Shown here piece by piece: positions 43,401 through 51,933 of a DNA stretch of 64,000 bases. The position numbers and the translations under genes were made by a program. Below the pieces are notes generated by a model. The model searched no databases, was not told where the DNA came from, and saw nothing but the letters and a program-made list of their open reading frames with translations. The stretch's first letter is position 1. Every line of letters starts with the position of its first letter. The DNA is from an uncultured Lachnospiraceae bacterium (GTDB lineage: Bacteria; Bacillota; Clostridia; Lachnospirales; Lachnospiraceae): NCBI GenBank assembly GCA_910577105.1, contig CAJTMB010000017.1, positions 1 through 64,000 of the forward strand, given 5' to 3'.

Positions 43401-45506
43401 CAGTTCCAGAACCTTTACCACATCTTTATGCAATACCAGTCCGGCAGACTCATACTTCAAAATATATTGCACCGCAAGCGCCGAGGTAATATCCCCTGTG
43501 TTCATGGACTCCCGGTCCGGCGTATTTATGCCGTTATTGTAGTTTTCCGCATCGATTGCTTCCACTATGGGCATAAACCCTGCTTCCACAGCCCTCTGCG
43601 AAAAATGAATAGACAAACCGCTGTTGACAAAAGTTGCCGCACTGCCTGTCTTTGCGGTTATGTAATCTGCATCTTTATAGGCATACCAGTATACATTTTG
43701 TCGCACAAAATGTCCGCCATTGTTGAGAACGGTAGCATTGAGAACAGGCTGCCAGATTTCAGAGTCCACAGGCTCTGCCCAGCTATCTGCAATTCCTCCC
43801 CTGTCCGCAGTCCCGTTAAAGACTCCCCCGGGGTTTTCCGCTGCCAGCACCAGACAGAGTTTATACAGGTTATTGTCCTTGACATCAGCCATACTTTTCT
43901 CTGCAAACTGCCTGTAAACTTCATAATCTATCAGGCAGGGGGTTGGCTTGTCATACCCCGTTATACAGGCAAGCAGGGCTTTCGCCACATCCGCGCTCAC
44001 GTCGCCGTAAGCTGCGGCGTTAACACCCGATATATAAATCAAATCAGCGCTGCTGATATCTGCCGCCGTTATTTCTCCTGTAGTCCTTGTCATGACTTCC
44101 ATACGAAGGTCATTGTAATTCGACTGCATCCCAAGGACATAACGTTTGAACCACTCACGGTTTTCATATTTTTCCCTGCTGTAAAGAAAGACTTCCTCAT
44201 CCGGGTCAAGCTTGTCGGCCTCCAGGGTCAAGATTCCGTCATCCGCCAAATCCATACCGGCATCATTTCCCGATACCATGTCTTCTGACGGTGCACCCGG
44301 CACAGTCACAGCATCCTGCGGTTTGTCTGCCGGCGCTTCCGTATCCTGTGTGGCATCCGTTGCAGGCACATCCGTACCTGTTCCCTGTGTTGTGTCCGTT
44401 GCAGGTACATCCGTCCCCTGCGTCGCACCTGTTGTGGGTGCTTGCGTTTCTCCCTGCACATCTGTTGCAGGAATATCGGTGCCGGCATCTTGCCCCGGAC
44501 CCGCTACAGACACATCGGGATTTCCCTGTGTGTCTGCTGCAGACATACCAGTGCCTCCCGTCGTATCCGGTACAGTCGTATCCTCATTTTTCTGTAAATA
44601 CTGCACAGCAGAATCTGTATTGTTTTCAGACATGGATGGTAAAACTTCACCGCTCCCTGTAGTCACTTCCTGTGTACTGCTTTCTGTATCCGGTATCTGC
44701 GTTTCTTCCGATGCCGGCGGCTGCTCCGTTTCCGTTTCCGGTGTCTGTGTTCCTTCCGGTGCCGGCGGCTGCTCCGTCTCCGTTTCCGGTGTCTGTGTTC
44801 CTTCCGGTGCCGGCGGTTGCTCCGTTCCTGCCTCCGGAGGCTGCGTTCCTTCCGATGCCGGCGGCTGCTCCGTTCCTGCCTCCGGAGGCTGTACATTTCC
44901 CGATACCGAAGGCTGCCCTGCGGAATCTACATCCGGATTTTCTCCGTCTTCCCCTTCTGCAGGCAGGGAATTCACTGCATTACCACTGACATCAGCCCGC
45001 CACATATTCAATGTGGAGGTACCAAAAAAACTCTCAAAAAAGACTATAATCTCTTCATCCGTATAACCATGGTCTATTAAGAGTTTCTCAATTTCACCGA
45101 TTTTGACCTTACTTTCCGCATACCCTGCATCCTTTAAATCCACATTCTCATCCCAGGAGGGAATCATCTCCACTCGTCCCGTATCCACTATCGGGAAATT
45201 GGAAGCCGCAGTGGTATCCTTGGTAATGAGACCTTCCGTTTCCAAGAGGGCTGCCTGCCCGAACAAATCCGGTTCGCAGCCACCCATAAAATAGCCTATC
45301 CTTGCATTTGCCTTGTCTGATACAATCTCCAGAATCCTGAAAGGCTGGCCGCTCTGGATTTTAGCCTGCACCATGGTTTCTGTATCCAGAAAGACTTCCC
45401 TGGCATAGGCAACCTCATGTTTTCCGTTCCACAAAAGACTTGTTGTCACAGAAATAATTAAGGCTGCCGCTACGCAAATACCAAATTTGTTTCTCCTCTT
45501 TCCCAT
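40473..45506 (-). CDS. Giant secreted DUF5057-type protein of the pilus locus
   Basis: The 1677-residue protein has an N-terminal signal peptide (basic MGKRRNK then hydrophobic core, about residues 1-35) and a conserved N-terminal motif (QPFRILEIVSDKANARIGYF), which I associate with DUF5057. About residues 185-400 are Pro/Glu/Thr/Gln-rich repeats (patterns APEGTQTPETE and TDVPATD). Long aromatic- and Asn/Asp/Gly-rich globular segments follow, and the last 200 residues look like an Ig-like or beta-sandwich domain. No sortase motif or C-terminal anchor is visible. It is the last gene of the pilM-prepilin block, 25 bases after the discoidin prepilin gene. It may be a tip adhesin or PilY1-like assembly partner; that function is inference from position. 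Confidence 0.75.
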   Translation of the reverse strand: MGKRRNKFGICVAAALIISVTTSLLWNGKHEVAYAREVFLDTETMVQAKIQSGQPFRILEIVSDKANARIGYFMGGCEPDLFGQAALLETEGLITKDTTAASNFPIVDTGRVEMIPSWDENVDLKDAGYAESKVKIGEIEKLLIDHGYTDEEIIVFFESFFGTSTLNMWRADVSGNAVNSLPAEGEDGENPDVDSAGQPSVSGNVQPPEAGTEQPPASEGTQPPEAGTEQPPAPEGTQTPETETEQPPAPEGTQTPETETEQPPASEETQIPDTESSTQEVTTGSGEVLPSMSENNTDSAVQYLQKNEDTTVPDTTGGTGMSAADTQGNPDVSVAGPGQDAGTDIPATDVQGETQAPTTGATQGTDVPATDTTQGTGTDVPATDATQDTEAPADKPQDAVTVPGAPSEDMVSGNDAGMDLADDGILTLEADKLDPDEEVFLYSREKYENREWFKRYVLGMQSNYNDLRMEVMTRTTGEITAADISSADLIYISGVNAAAYGDVSADVAKALLACITGYDKPTPCLIDYEVYRQFAEKSMADVKDNNLYKLCLVLAAENPGGVFNGTADRGGIADSWAEPVDSEIWQPVLNATVLNNGGHFVRQNVYWYAYKDADYITAKTGSAATFVNSGLSIHFSQRAVEAGFMPIVEAIDAENYNNGINTPDRESMNTGDITSALAVQYILKYESAGLVLHKDVVKVLELQPCRDFKFASAEGKRELIDKWLPMFRDDHNAVQVTCMTTAEFVGHNENINEEYDLIYIGSNTGRFNTSTINVNVDGVTENRTYRRYNDANMNGLVYSHVGDYGNVQYWGLIQSDYSFVDKTMYRFPGNDLTTYKLAELKEFLNSGSPVIVADDFFTYGGGRSITPNGLPTAINGGKVAFTGVNGENVYGMLDTSTYLYQFVVYAVHGRDAAKGEDIVGSADWAINWNTRPCRNFFYESGADAANLLNYINQQKLYLNLTTRPAEYSYTTMGNYGYIDAVTYLQPAQDGNYYLNYEFSISSLGVAPATQTYDCRLYIDINNDGKFSKSQEEITSLVITEITTGKVVERAADGYHLYAGVPYRLSRALPSEYMGCIAWNLVVTAGNNPDIHASETGYTVVREKEGQKQELKILQVTSGYSTGTNPNGGLNSNNVNLQEELANGTTVWGELLKNVPDFDLNITTISTYGDNGLVAKFKNDNTYLSQFDMLIFGFSDGFADIRYEPLLDAITAYANSGHCILLAHDTTFVQTSQLEGHFDYSRPNYEGGKRIPIDRDGNTSLFIDMQAMNWWGDAENDARPRYLTQVVRNIGGMDVYGVTENGPARNGNEIYRGSAEWNTLVSSGKDMAFKPNTYQTVTVPNTQGASYIQLREWLRPNEQYNWGQTASCTVNTLYCFNIYNSDFFSGLHTGDYGGAAGNGYVGGECSTLVGKVNDGMITNYPYKIPDNFYAANTHGQYWALDLESDDDKDGESDIVVWYTLNDITTNDNGVIRDDFYSVSPYDASNCYYIYNKGNITYTGVGHTKVSSEQEVKLFINTMIASYVASIKNPSITIVEDGSSNASEINSISVPFLEDGRVLTSSAGGNLIKVYFKVYDNNIVKGTKTITGNFYLDGEELKLSIYDVAGNKLYDAASPDPANVLASGESYYVEVPASRLNGRYAVDLKVEVFTDWVRNGVRIQSDKMSDTVTIGKVELFDLD
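44310..44480 (-). repeat. Thr/Asp/Val/Pro-rich coding repeats in the giant protein
   Basis: Imperfect repeats of about 36-45 bp encode variants of TDVPATDTTQGTG. They form part of the flexible stalk of the 1677-residue protein and may vary in number between strains. Confidence 0.65.
44690..44900 (-). repeat. Tandem Glu/Pro/Thr-rich coding repeats in the giant protein
   Basis: About five tandem units of 45-48 bp encode variants of EQPPAPEGTQTPETET. The unit is in frame and resembles cell-wall-spanning stalk repeats of Gram-positive surface proteins. Confidence 0.75.
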
Positions 45507-45531
45507 ACTTAATCACGCCTTTCCTAAAAAA

Positions 45532-48162
45532 CTACGGCTTGTAACCCTCTGCATTGATGTACCATTCCCAGATGGAATAGCCATATCCGGTAATCCTCGA
45601 TATTCCCTGCATCTTGACATACCGCGCATTACGGTTGAAATTTGAAATCACATCATCATTCTGGTCGTAAACGGCATCATTTTTTGAAAATGCTTTCTCC
45701 CAGTTTACGCCGTCTGCCGATATCCAGATTTCGTATTCCTTCGCTCTTGCGGTTTCCCACAGAATCCGCATATCGGTTATATAGTAAACACTTCCCAGGT
45801 CAATCTGTACGGAAACATTGTCAATCCCGTGCGCAGATTCCCATCTGGTAGCCTCGTTGCCGTCAAAAGCATTTTCCACCGCCGCAAGCGTTGAGGTGGC
45901 AGATGCCACTCCGTTTATTGCTTTGTTCGTGTTCATAACGGAACACCACATATCCCGTATTGCGTTGTACTGGAACCATTGCCCGGTTTCCGTATCCTGC
46001 ACCCTGTATATCGGGGTATTTTGGTATATATACCTGGTATACTTAATCTGTTCTCCCCGGTAAGTGATGACAGCCTCCCCGGCTGCACTAAAATCTCCCG
46101 GGAATACGCCCTCCCGCGGCGTCGGTGCATAAAACACAGCACCGTTAAATCCATCTGAATTGCTCCTGTACCAGACAATATCACTGCCTGCCACTTCCAC
46201 ATAATAATAACCGCCGCCGGAAGTGCCAAGCCACACTTTGCATCTTCCCCTTGACGCGTCATACATATATGTAACCTGCATACCGTTGATTGATATGGTA
46301 CAAGGCCCCTTCTTTATATCGTCCAGAGAAGGCGCCCGGCTTTCCTGCCCCGGTACCGGTATGTGAAGATAAGCATCCTGCACATTTGTCATAAAGGCAA
46401 GTTCATCATCCGACAGATTCTCACGCTGAATCAGCACGGTTCCTGTGGTACTGATGTCCCCATGCCCCCTAAGGGAAAGATTCACTTTAAAATCTGTTCT
46501 TTTTACATCCCGCCCTACGCTGACTATCAGATTATTTCCCTGTAAATATAAAAGCGTATTCCTGACAGCCGGTGTGGAAGTTATCTGCAAATCCGCCGCA
46601 TCCGCCACAAGTCCGTTTACAATAAACTGCATTTGTGCGCTGGACCCCTTTACCACCTGGCATGTAGGATTGCCGAAACTTATGGTCACTTTCGGTATCA
46701 CGACTTTTACCGTTGTCACGGCTGCTGCCTCCTGTGTACCGGAAGCCAGCGCTGAAACCTTTATTTCCAGCGTATATTCTTTGCTATAGTCAATGTCCTT
46801 TGCAACCGTTATGATTCCCGTCGCCGTATCCAGACTGACCTTGCTGCCAAGCCCGGCATCATTCACAATGCTCCATACCAGTTTCATATCACTGCTGGTA
46901 ATGCCGCTTGTCTGTAACTTTGTACGCAAATCCACATAACTGTTTCTGGATGCCATAAAACTCAGGTTGTCAAAATCCAGATTTATATCCGGGAAAGAAA
47001 GACGAATCACGCAATCCGCATATTTAGCAGGGTCTGCAACCGATGTGGCACGTACCGTCACACTGGCATTTGCCCTGTCTGCTTCACCGGGAAATGCATT
47101 ATAGAGTCCGAGGCCAAGCATCACCGAACCGCTTGCACTCACGGACAGCCCTTCTTTTTTTGCTTCTTCCGGTATACTCCAGCTCACCCTGGTTGCCGCT
47201 CCGTCCATATTCTGCCCATGCACCACGGCAGTAAGCGGTATAATGGTGCCTACTTCCTGTTTATCAACCGGGATGTTTACGATTTCAACTCCTGTAATTG
47301 TCATAATCTTTACTTTGCCGGACGCGTCTGTACTGGTGACACGGTTGCCATCCTTATTTAACTCCACGCTGGCAGCCTCCACACGGAAGGAAGCAGCCGT
47401 TTCCTCAGAAGAAATCGTGAGCACCCCTGTCTGTTCATCGATAACGGTATCCGGATGCAATCCTGTCCTGTCAGGAATGGACCAGGTCACCTGCTGGGAA
47501 GGAAAACCGATGCCCGTGACCCTGGCTGAAAACTGAACCGTGGTGCCTTTTGCCTGATAACTCTCCACGGGATACACGACAACACCCAGCACACTGCTGA
47601 GCATAACCCCGTTGTCGGCATAAATTTCCTCAATAGGACGATTGATAAGTACCCCGTTTCTAAGAGATACGTTCCGCACCAGTTCCACACTGCGGTCGTC
47701 TTTTTCAATTTTAAGCGTCAGAACCACCACCGGATTATCTGCTGTCATACTGCCTGTATCCAATTTAAATTCCGTCACGTATTCCGCAAGCAGATTATCC
47801 TGCGTCACCACGGACAGCGAACCATCGTCCTCCAACCGGCTTTCATCACAATACAGCCTGTTTTCCGCCTTCATCCAGGTAATTGTAAATACATTGGCAG
47901 TGTTATAGATTTCCAGTATATTCCTGCCGGAGGATGCTTCCTCCTTATAGGTCACACCATGTCCCGCCTCTGCCAGAACGTCGTTGAGCCAGTTAATCGT
48001 AAGCTGTGCTTCCGTCTGTACATCCACTTCAGTTTTTGAGCCCGAAAACAGCTTCGCGGAAGTCACCATAAACCCCAAAATTGCCGCTCCCACGATTGCC
48101 AGTATCATTACCACGACCAGCACTTCAACCAAGGAATAGCCCTTTTCGTCTTTCACTCTCAT
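45532..48162 (-). CDS. Large minor prepilin with Ig-like domains and C-terminal discoidin (F5/8 C) domain
   Basis: The product has about 876 residues. A class III prepilin leader (KDEKG then YSLVEVLVVVMILAIVGAA) has the cleavage Gly, N-methylated aromatic position and Glu5. About residues 200-560 hold repeated beta domains with bacterial Ig-like patterns (VTWSIPD, VSWSIPEE, LVWSIVND). The last 130 residues (about 746-876) match an F5/8 type C/discoidin module: AINGVASATS, AFDGNEATRWES, VQIDLGSVYYITDMRI, EIWISADGVNWEKAF, ARYVKMQG. Such modules bind glycans or lipids. Start ATG 48162 has AGGAG seven bases upstream; the earlier in-frame ATG lies inside the previous gene. I infer an adhesive minor pilin for the pilus tip. 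Confidence 0.82.
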   Translation of the reverse strand: MRVKDEKGYSLVEVLVVVMILAIVGAAILGFMVTSAKLFSGSKTEVDVQTEAQLTINWLNDVLAEAGHGVTYKEEASSGRNILEIYNTANVFTITWMKAENRLYCDESRLEDDGSLSVVTQDNLLAEYVTEFKLDTGSMTADNPVVVLTLKIEKDDRSVELVRNVSLRNGVLINRPIEEIYADNGVMLSSVLGVVVYPVESYQAKGTTVQFSARVTGIGFPSQQVTWSIPDRTGLHPDTVIDEQTGVLTISSEETAASFRVEAASVELNKDGNRVTSTDASGKVKIMTITGVEIVNIPVDKQEVGTIIPLTAVVHGQNMDGAATRVSWSIPEEAKKEGLSVSASGSVMLGLGLYNAFPGEADRANASVTVRATSVADPAKYADCVIRLSFPDINLDFDNLSFMASRNSYVDLRTKLQTSGITSSDMKLVWSIVNDAGLGSKVSLDTATGIITVAKDIDYSKEYTLEIKVSALASGTQEAAAVTTVKVVIPKVTISFGNPTCQVVKGSSAQMQFIVNGLVADAADLQITSTPAVRNTLLYLQGNNLIVSVGRDVKRTDFKVNLSLRGHGDISTTGTVLIQRENLSDDELAFMTNVQDAYLHIPVPGQESRAPSLDDIKKGPCTISINGMQVTYMYDASRGRCKVWLGTSGGGYYYVEVAGSDIVWYRSNSDGFNGAVFYAPTPREGVFPGDFSAAGEAVITYRGEQIKYTRYIYQNTPIYRVQDTETGQWFQYNAIRDMWCSVMNTNKAINGVASATSTLAAVENAFDGNEATRWESAHGIDNVSVQIDLGSVYYITDMRILWETARAKEYEIWISADGVNWEKAFSKNDAVYDQNDDVISNFNRNARYVKMQGISRITGYGYSIWEWYINAEGYKP

Positions 48163-48166
48163 ACCC

Positions 48167-50593
48167 TTACTCCTTACTCCAGTTCTCAAACAGCACCAGT
48201 GCGTCATATCCGCTTCCGCTGTTGGTGGGTTCTCCGTCTATGCTTTCTACGATAATAGAATTAATCTTGTCATTCCAGTCATCTCCCACATACCAGACAT
48301 CCCCCTCAAACACCTTGCTTTCCCCATCAAAATTGGGACCTTTATAAGCAATCATCCTGTATCCTTCCGGTATTTTCATGGAGGAAATGAAAGTATTATC
48401 GCTGCCTGTCCTCCAATCCTGCAGACCTAACGCAAACAAATCGCTCTGATTATATCTGCCAACAAAGAAAGATGCCTCTTCTGCCCCATAACCAAAATCA
48501 TTCCATACCGTCACCTTGGGGCCTGACGTACCGCCGCCGGGAGCGCCGGCCACATAGCTGCCGTCCACAAACAGATTGACTACCATGAAAGAACCGTCCG
48601 CAGATGTAATCTGCATGGCCTTGCTGGCGCCGTCCGCATCGTTTCTCAGCCATCCCGCCTGACTGGTGATGGTTCCCCCTGCTATCATAATCCCGGTAAA
48701 ATTCCTGTCCACAACCAAATCCCCTGATGCAATCAGTATCTTAATCTTGCTCCAGTCAATCCCTTCCTCCGACAACTTATACGGATTGCCGCCGGCATTG
48801 TTTACCACTACGACACCTACCGTTGCATCATCACTGTAGCGTATCCATTTATTGCCCACAGAAGCTACCAGTCTGTCAAATTCCTCTTTGTTTATTATAT
48901 TATAAAAAATGCCGTTATTCTCTTTTTCCTCACGCTGTTCCGTTGTCGGATTTGTACGGGAAAGTATGGTGCATAGCTGGTCAAAGGCCGTCGCATATCC
49001 TTCAGACTCCTGTCTGAGCGCCGCCGTATCGTCCGTAACCGCTGTCGCATCCTTCAACACAAAATTGCCTGCTTCCATGGTAAAAACATTGCCTGCAAGG
49101 TTCACCCTGAGCATGGAATCCACCGGCAGCTTCAAATCGCTCACATAAACTTTAAGATAGTCATCCATGCGCTCCTTGTCTGCCTCGTAATATTCCTTAA
49201 AGAATCGGTTTGCCGACAGCTCCGAGTCAAATGTCAGGTAATAGTAAACCAACTGCACACCACCCACATTTTTGTATACTTTCTGGAAACCATTTGCATA
49301 ATTGCCAAGCGGCACGGCAAGCTTCCTTGCAACAGCGTCAAAATCAACCTCTGTAGCGCCTTCCCTTTCAAAGTCTGCTATTTTACCCACTTCCACCGGA
49401 TTGGAAGTACACAGATTTTCCCCGTCCTTCACCCACAGGCATTCCACCGGAACCAGATAAGCCAGCTGGTCGCTCTTTACCGCAAGGGATTCCCCCATGC
49501 GCACATTCTGGTTGTTCCTGTCACTGCCGCCAACGGAAATGGTGCCTGCCGTCTTTATGTAGGAACGGCCTGCCAGATACAGCCTGTTCACTCTTGCCAT
49601 ATCAAGCTTGGTATTCAGGCCGTTAATCAAAATTGCGCTGCTGTATAACGCATCCGCATCGTTTCTTCCGTATCCATAATAAGTACTGCCGATGATAATG
49701 CTGGAATCATTTCCGTTTATCGTCAAGTCATCCCTCACATAAACGCTTCCCCGGAAGTCTATATTGCAGCCTTCTCCCACTTCAATGCCCTCTGCCCAGA
49801 GATTGCTGTCTCCCGCAATATGAAGGGATGCATTATCTATATGAAAGAGTTTATCCGTCACTATCAAATCAGCGCCGTTTATGGCTACGGAACATCCGTC
49901 TACAAAAATGCCGTTCTTGCCGCCGTAAATGCTTCCTTGTACGGTACTGGGCATATTGAACCGCATTTCATCATTGGCAATAAGGGAATAAGAAAGGACA
50001 TCCGGCAATTTAAAGGATGCATTAAAAAAAATTTCCGGCAGTACCAGCCTGATATCCGTCTTGATACGGGAAACCATACCGTCATCTGCCACATAGGTAA
50101 CCATAACATTTTTTAACACCACGCCGTCCGTCCGCGCAAGCAGTTCACCGGTATCCACAGTGTCGGCAGTAATCTTGGCGCCGCAGCCTGCCGCATCATC
50201 CCATGCAGTATCCTGCAGATATCCTGTCAAAATAGATACCTGATATCTGTTGTCCTGTCCGGGAGCGCGTAAATTATTACGCAGGGAATTGACATACTGC
50301 CATGTAAACTGCTCATTTCGCTCCGTATCCGAATAGTCGCCATAGTGCTCCATAACCGCCAGATACGCCTCCCCAATAGCCTTCGATATTTCTCCCTCAA
50401 GGCCTGCTTTGATTTCATCCAGGGCATTCTCCGCCGTATAGAAACTGTTTTTATTCCTTACATCCGCCGTCTTAATCCGAAAGTTAAGCAGGCTCATATA
50501 TAAAATCATAGATACCAGAATCCCCACAAAAGCCATGGTCACAATCACCATCACCATGGAAGACCCCCGGTTATCTCCCTTTTTCATCCTCAT
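48167..50593 (-). CDS. Large GspK/PilX-like prepilin with C-terminal beta-gamma-crystallin-like domain
   Basis: The 808-residue protein has a prepilin-like N-terminus (KKGDNRG then SSMVMVIVTMAFVGILVSMI). It lacks Glu5, a feature of tip pseudopilins GspK/PilX. Middle repeats of short beta turns (NGADLIVTDKLFHIDNAS, GDSNLWAEGIEVGEG, GSVYVRDDLTINGN, about residues 215-310) suggest a beta-helix. Residues 692-786 resemble a beta-gamma-crystallin Greek-key pair (VTVWNDFGYG, FALGLQDW, ISSMKIPEGYRMIAY, NFDGESKVF, WNDKINSIIVE), often Ca-binding. The stop overlaps the next gene's ribosome region. It lacks recognisable enzymatic motifs. Confidence 0.75.
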   Translation of the reverse strand: MRMKKGDNRGSSMVMVIVTMAFVGILVSMILYMSLLNFRIKTADVRNKNSFYTAENALDEIKAGLEGEISKAIGEAYLAVMEHYGDYSDTERNEQFTWQYVNSLRNNLRAPGQDNRYQVSILTGYLQDTAWDDAAGCGAKITADTVDTGELLARTDGVVLKNVMVTYVADDGMVSRIKTDIRLVLPEIFFNASFKLPDVLSYSLIANDEMRFNMPSTVQGSIYGGKNGIFVDGCSVAINGADLIVTDKLFHIDNASLHIAGDSNLWAEGIEVGEGCNIDFRGSVYVRDDLTINGNDSSIIIGSTYYGYGRNDADALYSSAILINGLNTKLDMARVNRLYLAGRSYIKTAGTISVGGSDRNNQNVRMGESLAVKSDQLAYLVPVECLWVKDGENLCTSNPVEVGKIADFEREGATEVDFDAVARKLAVPLGNYANGFQKVYKNVGGVQLVYYYLTFDSELSANRFFKEYYEADKERMDDYLKVYVSDLKLPVDSMLRVNLAGNVFTMEAGNFVLKDATAVTDDTAALRQESEGYATAFDQLCTILSRTNPTTEQREEKENNGIFYNIINKEEFDRLVASVGNKWIRYSDDATVGVVVVNNAGGNPYKLSEEGIDWSKIKILIASGDLVVDRNFTGIMIAGGTITSQAGWLRNDADGASKAMQITSADGSFMVVNLFVDGSYVAGAPGGGTSGPKVTVWNDFGYGAEEASFFVGRYNQSDLFALGLQDWRTGSDNTFISSMKIPEGYRMIAYKGPNFDGESKVFEGDVWYVGDDWNDKINSIIVESIDGEPTNSGSGYDALVLFENWSKE

Positions 50594-50624
50594 GCTTTCC
50601 TGCGCTCCTCCGCTATAAACAAAC

Positions 50625-51920
50625 TTAATTTTCCAATGTCACAATATGCTTTGTCTCATCAAAAGTTCCCGTAGACGTATCAAAGGCCCCTCCCTCGTAG
50701 ATACGCACCTCTGCATGGAAAATACGGTTGCTGCTCTCCTTGTTAAGAATATCTTTTACTTCCATTTTATTGAGTGCGCTTGCTCCTGTGAACGAATTGA
50801 ACTTATACTCCGTCTGGTCCGTCATAGTGCAGTCAGCGGCGCCCATCTCTTTCTTTCCAAGGTTGGTTGAAAAATTATTGTACAATGTCAGCACGGAGGA
50901 ATCATCCCCCATCCCCCATATATTCTCCATCACTTCAACGCTCGGCCTGTAAAACATTTCCTTGGAAACTAACTCCGTACCGCTGCCTGTTACCTGCTTA
51001 ATCAGGTAAACGCCACACTCTATCCTGTCATAATTTTTTACCAGAAAAACATCCTTTACGGAACCGGATACGGAATTGTAATTCGGCGGATACAGAATAT
51101 ATATATTTCGCAGATTTTCTCCTGATGAACTGTTGGTAAACACCTGCATGGAACGTGTATATATCCGCTCGCTTTCCGCAACCCATCCGACAGGCGCCGT
51201 ATAAGTAAGGGTAAGGTAAACCTCCTGTACCGTACCGCTCTGCTTGATTTCCAAGGTAACCTCCCTGATGAGCACACCGTCAAATTCATCGGCCCTCTTC
51301 GCAGTACCGCCGGATACGACAAACCTGCTGCTCCGCTCAGCAAATTCTTCGCAGACTGCCATTTCATCCGACGCATCCAGCACATACAACACATCCTTTT
51401 TTAAATCCAGTCCGTCCACCTGCACCAGTTCCTCATCGTTATAGCCGGGGTTCGTCTCTCCTTCCGCCCGGTAATAAGAGGAAGCGTCCAGCGTAATTCT
51501 GGCATCATATTTTTTGCCGTCCTGCATAATTCCTGTCAGGGCAAAATAATATGCATTGGACTCCTGCCCCGTAAACTGCCATTCCTCTCCCGAAAGGACA
51601 GCCGCATAGTGGGAACTGCTCCCATTCTTTTCCACCAGTAGTTCCTGATGGGTATCATATACCGGCACCAGAACACTGACCGGTTCATGGGACGGTGTTC
51701 CGCCGGAACTTAACTGCAGCACAATCTGCTCCATGGACTGGGCCTTCATTCCCTCCATGATATTTTCTGCCACGGAGGTGGCCCACATGATTCTTTTTGC
51801 TTTCCGGTTCATTCTGGCAGACGTTACAAAAGAATTTAAAAATGGGGTCACAATGATAGCCAGTATCACTATAGCTATCAGAAGTTCCACCAGGGAAACA
51901 CCCCTGTCATCCTTTTTCAT
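50625..51920 (-). CDS. PilV/GspI-J-like minor prepilin
   Basis: The product has about 431 residues. The N-terminal class III leader (KKDDRG then VSLVELLIAIVILAIIVTPF) has cleavage Gly and Glu5, and a helical stem follows (SVAENIMEGMKAQSMEQIVLQ). The large C-terminal beta-rich region has no family I recognise. Pseudopilins of similar N-terminal sequence (PilV, GspI/J) start pilus assembly at the tip. ATG 51920 follows AAGGGGG; an upstream in-frame start lies inside the PilO gene. It is encoded 31 bases upstream of the PilX-like gene. Confidence 0.78.
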   Translation of the reverse strand: MKKDDRGVSLVELLIAIVILAIIVTPFLNSFVTSARMNRKAKRIMWATSVAENIMEGMKAQSMEQIVLQLSSGGTPSHEPVSVLVPVYDTHQELLVEKNGSSSHYAAVLSGEEWQFTGQESNAYYFALTGIMQDGKKYDARITLDASSYYRAEGETNPGYNDEELVQVDGLDLKKDVLYVLDASDEMAVCEEFAERSSRFVVSGGTAKRADEFDGVLIREVTLEIKQSGTVQEVYLTLTYTAPVGWVAESERIYTRSMQVFTNSSSGENLRNIYILYPPNYNSVSGSVKDVFLVKNYDRIECGVYLIKQVTGSGTELVSKEMFYRPSVEVMENIWGMGDDSSVLTLYNNFSTNLGKKEMGAADCTMTDQTEYKFNSFTGASALNKMEVKDILNKESSNRIFHAEVRIYEGGAFDTSTGTFDETKHIVTLEN

Positions 51921-51933
51921 GCCATTTCCCCCT

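Noticed and set aside
43107..44288. 393-residue plus-strand open frame opposite the giant DUF5057 protein
   Set aside because: It is antisense to a well-supported coding region, has no ribosome site or recognisable motif, and its composition follows from the opposite strand's codon bias.
44690..44900. CRISPR-like regular repeats
   Set aside because: Repeats are tandem, in frame and without spacers; they encode a Pro/Glu/Thr-rich stalk.
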